A DNA stretch of 6,704 nt from CAYLNG01 sp964497855. GTDB lineage: Bacteria; Verrucomicrobiota; Kiritimatiellia; SS1-B-03-39; UBA6053. The DNA lies in contig CAZCFM010000166.1 of assembly GCA_964497855.1 (NCBI GenBank), positions 1 to 6,704 on the forward strand. Direction: 5' to 3'. The translations under genes and the position numbers were made by a program. The notes beneath the pieces are model-generated. The model had not been told where the DNA came from, ran no database searches, and worked only from the letters and a program-made list of their open reading frames with translations. Positions 1 through 6,583 of the stretch are shown piece after piece; the first letter of the stretch is position 1; each line of letters begins with the position of its first letter.

Positions 1-32
1 CCGATGTAAAGTCAACCGGAAACAGTGTGGCC

Positions 33-60
33 TTGTATTTCGCGGGGGAGTTTTTAGGAT
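33..60 (+). promoter_or_regulatory. Possible sigma70-type promoter for ilvA
   Basis: A TTGTAT hexamer at 33-38 and a TAGGAT hexamer at 55-60 are separated by 16 bases. They match the -35 and -10 consensus at 3 of 6 and 4 of 6 positions. Transcription would begin about 10-15 bases before the GTG at 81, leaving a very short leader with no room for an attenuator. The match is weak, and a promoter or an isoleucine/valine leader could equally lie upstream of the window. Confidence 0.22.
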
Positions 61-69
61 GCGGTTTTC

Positions 70-74
70 AAAGG
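70..74 (+). promoter_or_regulatory. Ribosome binding site that selects the ilvA start
   Basis: AAAGG at 70-74 lies six bases before the in-frame GTG at 81. The upstream in-frame GTG at 27 has no purine-rich site at a useful distance and would add 18 residues with no counterpart in the family. The ATG at 59 is out of frame. This site therefore supports 81 as the start. Confidence 0.55.
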
Positions 75-80
75 CACCCT

Positions 81-1607
81 GTGAACACCCGATCCCCTCT
101 TCTCCAAGAAACCCTGGACCGCATACTGCGGGCGCGGGTCTATGATGTCGCCCGCGAAACCCCGCTGGACCCGGCCCCGCGTCTGAGCCGCCGTCTGGGG
201 GCATCGGTGTTCTACAAACGGGAGGATTTGCAGCCGGTGTTTTCGTTCAAAATCCGCGGCGCCTATAACCGGATTCGGCAGCTCTCGGCGGCGGAATTGG
301 CGCGGGGCGTGATCTGTGCGTCGGCCGGCAACCACGCGCAGGGGGTGGCGCTCTCGGCGAAGGCGCTGGGGGCCCGCTCCAAAATCGTGATGCCGCGCAC
401 GACGCCGTCGATCAAAGTCGAGGCCGTCAAAAACCTGGGCGGGGAGGTGCTGCTGCACGGGGACAGTTACGACGAGGCGCAGAGCGAGGCCTATCGTCTG
501 GCGGCGGCGGAAGGCTGGGTCTATGTGCATCCCTACGATGATCCGGACGTGATCGCCGGACAGGGGACGATCGCCATGGAGCTGCTGCGTCAGCACGACG
601 AGCACATCGACGCGGTGTTTGTGCCCATCGGCGGCGGGGGGCTGATCTCCGGCGTCGGGGCCTATCTCAAAGCGCTGCATCCGAAGATCCGCGTCATCGG
701 CGTTGAACCGGAAGACGCGGCCAGCATGACCGAGTCGCTGAAAGCCGGGCAGCGGGTGACCTTGAAGGAGGTGGGGCTCTTTGCGGACGGGGTGGCGGTG
801 AAAAAAGTGGGAGAGCTGACCTTCGCAATTTGTCAGGAGGTGGTGGACGAAATGGTGTTGGTGACGACGGACGAGATTTGCGCGGCGATCAAGGATGTGT
901 ACGAGGACACGCGTTCGATTCTCGAGCCGGCGGGCGCGCTGGCGGTGGCCGGGCTCAAGGCCTGGCGCAAGGCGCATCCGGAGGGGAAACCCGCCCTGGT
1001 GGCGATGACCTGCGGCGCGAACATGAATTTCGACCGACTGCGCCACGTCGCCGAGCGCGCGGAACTGGGCGAGGAGCGCGAGGCCCTGCTGGCGGTGTCC
1101 ATTCCGGAACGTCCAGGTAGTTTCCGCGCGTTCTGCCAGATTCTCGGGGACCGCAGCATCACCGAATTTAATTACCGTCACGCCGATTCCCGCGTGGCCC
1201 AGGTCTTCGCCGGGGTCAATGTGCGCGACCGCGCCGAAGCGAAAGCGCTCGAAGAATCCCTGCGCGCGGCGGGTCTGCCCACGCTGAATCTCACGGGCAA
1301 CGAATTCGCCAAACTGCACCTGCGTCACATCGTCGGCGGGCGTTCGGCGCTGGCGGGTCCGGAACGCTTTTTCCGTTTTCAATTTCCGGAACGTCCCGCC
1401 GCCCTGGCGCGTTTTCTCGACTCCCTGCCGCCGGGCTGCGACATCACGCTCTTCCATTACCGCAATCACGGGGCGGACATCGGGCGGGTCTTTGCCGGCC
1501 TGTTGGTCCCGGAGGGGGCGCACGCGGCGTTTGAAACCTTTTTGCGCGAGCTGGGCTACGGCTACGTTGAGGAAACCAACAATCCGGCGATGGAGTTGTT
1601 TTTGTGA
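81..1607 (+). CDS. ilvA: Threonine ammonia-lyase (threonine deaminase), biosynthetic type
   Basis: This cytoplasmic PLP enzyme converts threonine to 2-oxobutanoate and ammonia, the committed step of isoleucine synthesis. The product is 508 residues from the GTG at 81, close to the roughly 514 of the E. coli enzyme. The PLP lysine lies in SFKIRGAY (about residue 57), followed by SAGNHAQG (81-88), which cradles the substrate, and the phosphate-binding glycine run GGGGL (184-188). The cofactor-nitrogen motif reads TCGAN near 310-314, with Cys where E. coli has Ser (SGAN). Two ACT-like regulatory domains follow (about 334-416 and 428-505), with EREALLAV, ITEFNYR and the terminal ETNNPA. This layout marks the long, isoleucine-inhibited biosynthetic form rather than the short catabolic one. 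Allosteric control is inferred from the family. The stop overlaps the next start by four bases. An alternative start at 27 gives 526 residues. Identification is very secure; the start less so. Confidence 0.96.
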   Translation: MNTRSPLLQETLDRILRARVYDVARETPLDPAPRLSRRLGASVFYKREDLQPVFSFKIRGAYNRIRQLSAAELARGVICASAGNHAQGVALSAKALGARSKIVMPRTTPSIKVEAVKNLGGEVLLHGDSYDEAQSEAYRLAAAEGWVYVHPYDDPDVIAGQGTIAMELLRQHDEHIDAVFVPIGGGGLISGVGAYLKALHPKIRVIGVEPEDAASMTESLKAGQRVTLKEVGLFADGVAVKKVGELTFAICQEVVDEMVLVTTDEICAAIKDVYEDTRSILEPAGALAVAGLKAWRKAHPEGKPALVAMTCGANMNFDRLRHVAERAELGEEREALLAVSIPERPGSFRAFCQILGDRSITEFNYRHADSRVAQVFAGVNVRDRAEAKALEESLRAAGLPTLNLTGNEFAKLHLRHIVGGRSALAGPERFFRFQFPERPAALARFLDSLPPGCDITLFHYRNHGADIGRVFAGLLVPEGAHAAFETFLRELGYGYVEETNNPAMELFL

Positions 1608-4600
1608 TTCACGTGTCCCATCCCGAAGCCTTTCTGCTGATTCCAGTCTGGCTGACGGCGCTGTGGATGCTGCCTCGCGCGGAACTTCTGCGACCCTTGC
1701 GCCTGCTCGCCGCCGTCCTGCTGCTGCTGGCCTGGCTGAATCCGCACTTCAAGCGGGCGACTCCTGGCGTCGATCTGTGGGTGCTCGTGGACCGTTCGTT
1801 GTCGGCCGATGACACAGTCGCGCCGCGGCTTCCGGAAATCCAGTCGCTGCTCGAACAGTCAAAGGGTCGGCACGACCGGCTTCACTACGTGGATTTTGCC
1901 CACGACGCGATCCTCCGCGACCCGCTTTCCTCCGCCGTGTTGAGCGGACGCCGCGATGCGACGCGCTGTTCCGTGGCGCTGCACTACGCGCTGTCGCGCC
2001 GCGATCCGGAGCGCAACAACCGTCTGCTGCTGTTGAGCGATGGCTACGCGACCGATCCGCTGGATGTGGCGTCGGAACGTCTGGTCCGCGAAGGCGTGCC
2101 GCTGGACCTTCGCCTGCTGATGCCGCCGCCCTCGGCGGATGCGGCGGTCGAGATGCTGCAGGCCCCGGTGCAGGTGCGCGCGGGCGAGCCTTTTGTGGTC
2201 GAGGCGCTGCTGCGGGGTCCCGAAGACGCGGGCGTGGTGTATCGCCTGTACCGCGACGGCGAGCTGCAAAACGAAGGCAGCACGAGCCTGCTGCGCGGGC
2301 GAGCGCGGCTGCGCTGGACGGATCAGATTCCGCAGGCCGGGTCGGCGGAATACGAAGTGCGCATCGACATGGAGGGCGATACCTGGACGGGCAACAATCG
2401 TCAGTCGAGCGTCGTCGAAGCGCGGGGCACGCAGCGGGTGCTTCTGCTCAGTGCGTTTGCGGATGACCCTTTGGCGGACCTGTTGCGCGTCAGCGGTTTC
2501 GAGGTGGAGTTGGTCACGGAACCCGGACGGTTGCGTGCGGGATCGCTGAGCGGCGTGGCGGCGGTGTTGCTGAACAACCTTCCTGCGAATCTCCTGCACA
2601 GCGATTTTCTCGCGGCGCTGCCGTTCTACGTCAATGAGCAGGGCGGGGGACTGGTGATGTTCGGGGGCAAGGGATCCTTTGGTTCCGGCGGTTATTTCGA
2701 GTCGCCGTTGGACCCGCTGCTGCCCGTGTCGATGGAGTTGAAACAGGAAGACCGCAAGCTGGCGGTGGCGATGGCGATTGTGATGGACCGTTCGGGAAGC
2801 ATGACGGCCAGCGTGGGCGGAAAAACGAAGATGGATCTTGCGAATGCGGGCGCGGCGCGGGGCATCGAATTGCTGGGGGAAATGGACGCGGTGACGGTGT
2901 TCGCGGTGGATACGGCGGCGCACGAGATTGTGCCGCTGAGTGCCGTGGGCAAAAATCGCGGACAACTGCTGTCCGTGGTGCGCAGCATTCGCAGCAGCGG
3001 AGGCGGTATTTATGTCCACACGGGTCTGGCGGCGGCGTGGAAGGAACTCGATAAAGCGAAGCAGGGACAGCGGCATGTGATTTTGTTTTCGGATGCGGCG
3101 GACTCGGAAGAGCCGGAAGGCGTGCCGAAACTGCTGGAGAAAATGGTCGGAAGCGGGGCCACCGTCAGTGTGATCGCGCTGGGCACGGAGGCGGATTCGG
3201 ACGCGGACTTTCTGAAGGACACGGCGGCGCGGGGAGGCGGGCGGATTTTTTTCTGCGAGGACGCGGCGACGCTGCCGGCGGTGTTCGCGCAGGAGACCGT
3301 GAGTGTCAGCCGCTCGGCGTTTCTGACCGATCCGGTGCCCGTGCTCGAGAATCCGGGCTGGCGCGAGGTGTCGGATGAAACCCTGAAGTGGCCCGCAACG
3401 GTGGACGGCTACAATTTGAGTTATGCGCGCGAGGGCGCGGCGGTTTCGCTGCGGAGTGGCGATGAATACGATGCCCCGCTGTTGTCGCACTGGCAGCGCG
3501 GCGCGGGGCGCGTGGCGGCCGTGTCCTTTCCCGTGTCGGGCGACTATTCGCAAACCCTGCGCGCGTGGTCGCAGGTTGGCGATTTTTCGCGCACGCTCTT
3601 GCGCTGGGTTGCGCGTCCCGAACTGCCCTCTGGTCTTGCGCTCCGCAGCAGCCGCATCGGCGAAAGCCTGCGCTTGGAACTGTACGCGGATGACGAATGG
3701 ATGCAGACCTTTGCGTTCCAGCCGCCGTTGTTGACCACGGTGTCGTCGCTGGGCGGCGAGCCGCGTCCGCAGCACTGGCGTCGACAGGGACCCGGTCGTT
3801 TTGAAACCGAGCTGGAGATCGCCGCCGGGGAGCAACTGCGCGGGGCGCTTCGGGTGGGCGCACAGACGATTCCGTTTGGCCCGGTGAGTGGGCGTTCCGG
3901 CGCGGAGTGGCGCTTCGATCCGGACATGCCGCGTCAGTTGCGGCAGATGTCGGCGCTCAGTGGCGGGGTGGACCGCATCGATCTGGAGGGCGTGTGGGAA
4001 AGCCCCGTGCGCCGCAGTCCGCAGGGGATTCGTCCGCTGGTGTTGCTGGTGCTGCTGCCGCTCTTTCTGGTGGAAGCGCTGATGACGCGGCTCAACGGCG
4101 CTGTGCCCGAATGGGCGCCCCGGGCGACGCCCCGCAAGGCAGCGGCCGCGACGACGAAGCCTATCCGCACAGCGCAACAGCCCCGCACGCCGCCCCCGTC
4201 CGCGAACGTGGAGCCGCCGCCGGTGACGACGTCGCGCCGCGAAACCTTCCGTCGCGCCCGCCACGGAGGAACGCTGCTGCTGCTGATGCTGCTCGCGGGC
4301 CTGAGTGTGCGTCCGCCCCTGCGCGGGCAGGAGGCGGATCCGGTGTTGCGAAGCTACAACGTTCCGCTCGTCGACAAAACGATTCACACCCGCGATGTGC
4401 TGCAACAGATTCTGGTCGCCGCCGGGTCGGGCGTGGATCTTCCGGAGACCTTTCCCAACCAAAAAATTCCCGTGGATCGCGGGCTTGCCAATTTGACGGT
4501 TCTCGGGTGGAACAGCCTGCTGCGGGAGTTTGGGGTCACTCTCCGAATCTCGGAAGACGCGGTGGTGGTGACGTCCGACCTTCGGAAAATCGAGGGGAAG

Positions 4601-5506
4601 CTGGACCAGTTCGAGGAGGCCTTCTGTTCGTTTTTTGGCATCGTGCGCGAGGCGGTGTTGCATTCGCTCACGCCGGAGTCGAAGGGGCCGCCGGTGGTGC
4701 TGTTGCACGGGCTTGACAGTACCAAACGCTTTTTCGCAGGGGCCTGCGGGGTGCTCGCGGCGAAGGGCTACGATGTCTATTTTTTCGAGTATCCGAACGA
4801 CGACGCGATCCGGCGGAATGCGGAACGGCTGTCCAAGGCGCTGCGGGCGTTGCCGGAGGATCGTCGGCAGAATCTGTCGCTGGTGACCGTGTCGATGGGC
4901 GGATTGATCAGCCAATACATGCTGGAACACGAGGCGCTGGCCGTGCCGGGGGTGCGGCGGCTGATTGCGTGTGTGCCGCCGTTCCAAGGCTCGCATATGG
5001 CCGCGTTGCGGGGGTTTGTGGAGGTGGGGGATCATACGATGAAGATCGTGTTCGGCGAGAACGCGGTGCCGGATTTGTTTGGGGACGGCATGGGTCGGGC
5101 GGGCCTGGATTTGTTGCCCGGGTCGCTGCTGATGGAGGAGTTGGCGCGCTGCAACCGCAACCCGGAGGTGACCTACAGCATTCTGGCGGGCTCGCGCGGC
5201 ATTGTGGATGCGCCGGTGTTGGAAAAACTCAAGGCCGAATTGGAGGCCGGAGAAAATCCCTGGGGCATCGGCGAGGCGCTGCGGCGGATCACGCTGGAGC
5301 GGATCGACATCATGCTGTCGTTTCAGAGCGGCAGGGGCGACGGCGCGGTGACCCTGGAGAGCGCCCGTCTGGAGGGCGTGGAGGATCGCCTGGTGTTGCC
5401 CTTTCATCACCTGCAGTTTTTGAGCGGCTTTGAGGCCAAAGAAGACATTCCCGCGCTGCCGGAGGTGTTGCAGCGCCTGCCGCCGGTCACCCCTCCGAGC
5501 GAATAA
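1604..5506 (+). CDS. Membrane-anchored VWA / GATase-like protein fused to a lipase-like alpha/beta hydrolase
   Basis: The product has 1300 residues, starting at a GTG that shares GTGA with the ilvA stop; GGAG at 1592-1595 sits eight bases upstream. Two hydrophobic helices (about 8-23 and 31-46) are followed by a VWA-like domain with DRSLS (Asp63, Ser65, Ser67) and SDG (145-147). A class-I glutamine-amidotransferase-like domain without a visible catalytic Cys (about 277-378, GGGLVMFGG, GSFGSGGY) comes next. The main VWA domain (about 385-565) has a complete MIDAS: Asp395-x-Ser397-x-Ser399, Thr473, Asp497. After a beta-rich stretch comes a third helix (809-828), a basic Pro-rich linker (830-888), a fourth hydrophobic segment (890-902), an STN-like domain (about 915-990), and a hydrolase with LLHG (1033-1036), nucleophile Ser1097 in TVSMGG, Asp1246 in GRGDG, and His1268 or His1269. 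VWA/GATase-like proteins are anchored envelope proteins of mostly unknown role; the hydrolase end recalls PGAP1-like lipases. The substrate is unknown. No stop separates the halves, so this is either a true fusion or a lost gene boundary. Confidence 0.88.
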   Translation: MIHVSHPEAFLLIPVWLTALWMLPRAELLRPLRLLAAVLLLLAWLNPHFKRATPGVDLWVLVDRSLSADDTVAPRLPEIQSLLEQSKGRHDRLHYVDFAHDAILRDPLSSAVLSGRRDATRCSVALHYALSRRDPERNNRLLLLSDGYATDPLDVASERLVREGVPLDLRLLMPPPSADAAVEMLQAPVQVRAGEPFVVEALLRGPEDAGVVYRLYRDGELQNEGSTSLLRGRARLRWTDQIPQAGSAEYEVRIDMEGDTWTGNNRQSSVVEARGTQRVLLLSAFADDPLADLLRVSGFEVELVTEPGRLRAGSLSGVAAVLLNNLPANLLHSDFLAALPFYVNEQGGGLVMFGGKGSFGSGGYFESPLDPLLPVSMELKQEDRKLAVAMAIVMDRSGSMTASVGGKTKMDLANAGAARGIELLGEMDAVTVFAVDTAAHEIVPLSAVGKNRGQLLSVVRSIRSSGGGIYVHTGLAAAWKELDKAKQGQRHVILFSDAADSEEPEGVPKLLEKMVGSGATVSVIALGTEADSDADFLKDTAARGGGRIFFCEDAATLPAVFAQETVSVSRSAFLTDPVPVLENPGWREVSDETLKWPATVDGYNLSYAREGAAVSLRSGDEYDAPLLSHWQRGAGRVAAVSFPVSGDYSQTLRAWSQVGDFSRTLLRWVARPELPSGLALRSSRIGESLRLELYADDEWMQTFAFQPPLLTTVSSLGGEPRPQHWRRQGPGRFETELEIAAGEQLRGALRVGAQTIPFGPVSGRSGAEWRFDPDMPRQLRQMSALSGGVDRIDLEGVWESPVRRSPQGIRPLVLLVLLPLFLVEALMTRLNGAVPEWAPRATPRKAAAATTKPIRTAQQPRTPPPSANVEPPPVTTSRRETFRRARHGGTLLLLMLLAGLSVRPPLRGQEADPVLRSYNVPLVDKTIHTRDVLQQILVAAGSGVDLPETFPNQKIPVDRGLANLTVLGWNSLLREFGVTLRISEDAVVVTSDLRKIEGKLDQFEEAFCSFFGIVREAVLHSLTPESKGPPVVLLHGLDSTKRFFAGACGVLAAKGYDVYFFEYPNDDAIRRNAERLSKALRALPEDRRQNLSLVTVSMGGLISQYMLEHEALAVPGVRRLIACVPPFQGSHMAALRGFVEVGDHTMKIVFGENAVPDLFGDGMGRAGLDLLPGSLLMEELARCNRNPEVTYSILAGSRGIVDAPVLEKLKAELEAGENPWGIGEALRRITLERIDIMLSFQSGRGDGAVTLESARLEGVEDRLVLPFHHLQFLSGFEAKEDIPALPEVLQRLPPVTPPSE
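4265..4270 (+). promoter_or_regulatory. Possible internal ribosome binding site before the hydrolase half
   Basis: GGAGGA at 4265-4270 is a strong Shine-Dalgarno match inside the large gene, just before the hydrophobic segment that precedes the hydrolase. The nearest in-frame ATG (4286) is 15 bases downstream, which is too far for ideal use; in-frame CTG codons at 4277 and 4280 have better spacing. An in-frame GTG also exists at 4208, upstream of the site. It may be a relic start of a once-separate secreted hydrolase, or chance, since the bases encode Gly-Gly in HGGT. Confidence 0.2.
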
Positions 5507-6080
5507 GGAAGGGTTCCCAGTCGGCGATGCCGTGGGTGTTGCGCAGGAAGAGGGTGGAGGGAAGGATTTTGGGCGTGTCGGGTTTTTTGAGCAGGCGGAG
5601 GCCGGCCTCCACGGGCGTGCGGTCGCCTTTTTCGTTATTCACGCGTTTGCAGCTCAGGACGCAGTTGGCCCAGGAGGTTTTTCCGCCGCGGGAGCGGGGC
5701 AGGATGTGATCGATGTTGCCTTCCTCGGGACGGAGATCGCGTCCGGTGTACTGGCAGCGTCCGCCGTCGCGTTCGCGAATGGCGCGGTAGGAGAATTTGG
5801 GACGGCGCAGCGGCACGCGGTTGTAGTGGACGGTCAGAATGACGGTGGGGACGCGCAGGGCGCCGCGCACGACGCCGACGGACAAATCGTTGTCGCGGAC
5901 GGGCAGTTGAATCCAGTCCTCCCAGGCGACCGGGGACATTTGGCTGTGGCTGTGGATGTCGAGTCCGAGGGCATTTCCGGCGGCCATTTGGCAGAAAGCA
6001 TGAGCGGGCGTGGTGGAGTTGACCGCCTGCCAATACCGGTTGAGAACCAAAACAACGTTTTTTTCGAGAACAGAATCCAT
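5487..6080 (-). CDS. HNH endonuclease-family protein
   Basis: This is a stand-alone 197-residue protein. Residues 1-100 (LVLNRYWQAVN, VRVPTV-like RVPTVI, VPLRRPKF) resemble the N-terminal part of a widespread single-domain HNH family seen in Planctomycetes and Verrucomicrobia. The nuclease core follows: Cys109 in CQYTGR, Asp124-His125 in IDHILPRSRGG, Asn139, Cys144, and Asn148 in VNNEKGDRTP, giving an H-N-N version of the motif. The C-terminus (LFLRNTHGIADWEPFL) also looks family-typical. Each CxxC zinc pair keeps only one cysteine (CQYT and CKRV), so structural zinc binding is doubtful. The start is the ATG at 6080, with AAGAGG seven bases upstream. A longer in-frame reading to 6416 runs through repeats and is rejected. 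The 3' end overlaps the convergent gene by 20 bp. Biological role and target are unknown; no methyltransferase or toxin partner is in view. Confidence 0.9.
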   Translation of the reverse strand: MDSVLEKNVVLVLNRYWQAVNSTTPAHAFCQMAAGNALGLDIHSHSQMSPVAWEDWIQLPVRDNDLSVGVVRGALRVPTVILTVHYNRVPLRRPKFSYRAIRERDGGRCQYTGRDLRPEEGNIDHILPRSRGGKTSWANCVLSCKRVNNEKGDRTPVEAGLRLLKKPDTPKILPSTLFLRNTHGIADWEPFLIRSEG

Positions 6081-6087
6081 AGCCGGA

Positions 6088-6093
6088 CCTCTT
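6088..6093 (-). promoter_or_regulatory. Ribosome binding site of the HNH gene
   Basis: Read on the minus strand this is AAGAGG, seven bases before the ATG at 6080. It fixes the start at 6080 rather than at the far-upstream in-frame ATG inside the repeat region. Confidence 0.6.
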
Positions 6094-6101
6094 GGACGCG
6101 T

Positions 6102-6130
6102 ATCCTGCCCGCGGATTCCGGCGGGGTCAA
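6102..6130 (-). promoter_or_regulatory. Probable sigma70-type promoter of the HNH gene
   Basis: On the minus strand TTGACC (6125-6130) matches the -35 consensus at 5 of 6 positions. After a 17-base spacer, CAGGAT (6102-6107) matches the -10 consensus at 3 of 6. Initiation would fall near 6095, giving a leader of roughly 15 bases that still contains the ribosome binding site. The -35 is good and the -10 poor. The promoter lies about 37 bp from the edge of the large inverted repeat, so the HNH gene appears to have its own promoter outside it. Confidence 0.4.
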
Positions 6131-6166
6131 TAGAGGAATTGCTAAAAATTCGTTCAGGCTCTGGGA

Positions 6167-6220
6167 TCCAGACCTCAGTTTGAAGGGCCGATATGCCGAA
6201 AAGGATCGCAAATTCAAATG
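6167..6220 (+). repeat. Left outer arm of the inverted duplication
   Basis: This 54-base segment begins TCCAGACCTCAG and ends TTCAAATG. Its reverse complement matches 6584-6637 at 48 of 54 positions with no gaps. The similarity continues weakly into a T-rich stretch just inside the arm (6221-6227) and fades outward. Confidence 0.85.
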
Positions 6221-6226
6221 TCTTTT

Positions 6227-6241
6227 TGTCGCGTAGCGACA
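6227..6241. repeat. Short perfect hairpin inside the left half
   Basis: TGTCGC and GCGACA pair perfectly around a GTA loop. A run of five T lies before it on the plus strand, so in neither direction is the hairpin followed by a T tract and it is not a canonical terminator. It falls in the part of the left half that has no counterpart in the shorter right half. Confidence 0.45.
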
Positions 6242-6371
6242 GTCCCAGGTGATGTTGAAAAGGACTCATGCGGGATGCTTTTGGACTTCGTTCGTAAGTA
6301 CATGCCGCCGCGGTCGGGCTTGTCCCGCGCCGCGCGGAAGTTTTCCGCGACCGGAAGCTGCCCCTCCATTT

Positions 6372-6460
6372 TGTGAAGAGCCCCCGCAGCTCGCTGCGGG
6401 GTGAAGGGTCTGCCAAACGAAAGACCGTTCACCCCGCAGCAAGCTGCGGGGGCTCTCACA
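6372..6460. repeat. REP-like double palindrome forming a long central hairpin
   Basis: Arms 6378-6405 and 6428-6455 are inverted copies with one mismatch in 28. Each arm is itself a palindrome: CCCCGCAGC and GCTGCGGGG around a two-base centre (TC on the left, AA on the right). The pairing extends inward after one G-G mismatch by five more pairs (6407-6411 with 6422-6426), leaving a 10-base loop (6412-6421), and outward to 6372 and 6460 with one bulged base at 6376. Paired GC-rich palindromes in opposite orientation are typical of REP/BIME elements, which RAYT transposases are thought to spread. There is no RAYT gene here. A U tract is lacking on either side, so a terminator role is unlikely. 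Confidence 0.8.
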
Positions 6461-6583
6461 CGAAGGAGAGGACCTGTGCCGTTATCGGAAAACCTGCGCA
6501 GGGCGTGGGGCAAACCCAGCCCTTATATTCGGCAACTGTTTTCACATCCCTTACGGAATCGGAATTTGATTCTGAAAAGAACG

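Noticed and set aside
54..1523. 489-codon open frame antisense to ilvA
   Set aside because: It lies wholly opposite a highly conserved IlvA coding sequence, has an Arg/His/Gln-rich composition typical of antisense frames in GC-rich genes, and shows no recognisable motif.
3907..4716. 269-codon frame overlapping the linker and STN region in another plus frame
   Set aside because: The composition is low-complexity Ala/Gly/Arg without motifs, and the main frame is continuous and motif-bearing across the same bases.
1859..5410. 1183-codon open frame antisense to the VWA/hydrolase gene
   Set aside because: It is a shadow of the sense gene: very rich in Arg, His and Gln, no domain motifs, while the sense frame carries intact VWA and hydrolase motifs.
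5489..5514. Candidate bidirectional terminator between the convergent genes
   Set aside because: The stem is only 7 of 8 pairs with a 10-base loop and has no T tract on either side.
5430..6236. 268-codon plus-strand frame opposite the HNH gene
   Set aside because: It is Gly/Ala/Val-rich with no motif; the opposite strand encodes a clear HNH protein with a ribosome site.
6081..6416. 112-residue N-terminal extension of the HNH protein
   Set aside because: The extension is translated repeat sequence and crosses the probable promoter. The ATG at 6080 has a good ribosome site and fits the family's usual N-terminus.
6378..6455. CRISPR array or terminator reading of the GC-rich palindromes
   Set aside because: There are only two copies, in inverted rather than direct orientation, without regular spacers or a following T run; REP-type palindromes explain them better.
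6214..6513. 99-codon minus-strand frame across the central hairpin
   Set aside because: It runs through the REP arms and inverted duplication and shows no domain; it is explained by the repeat.
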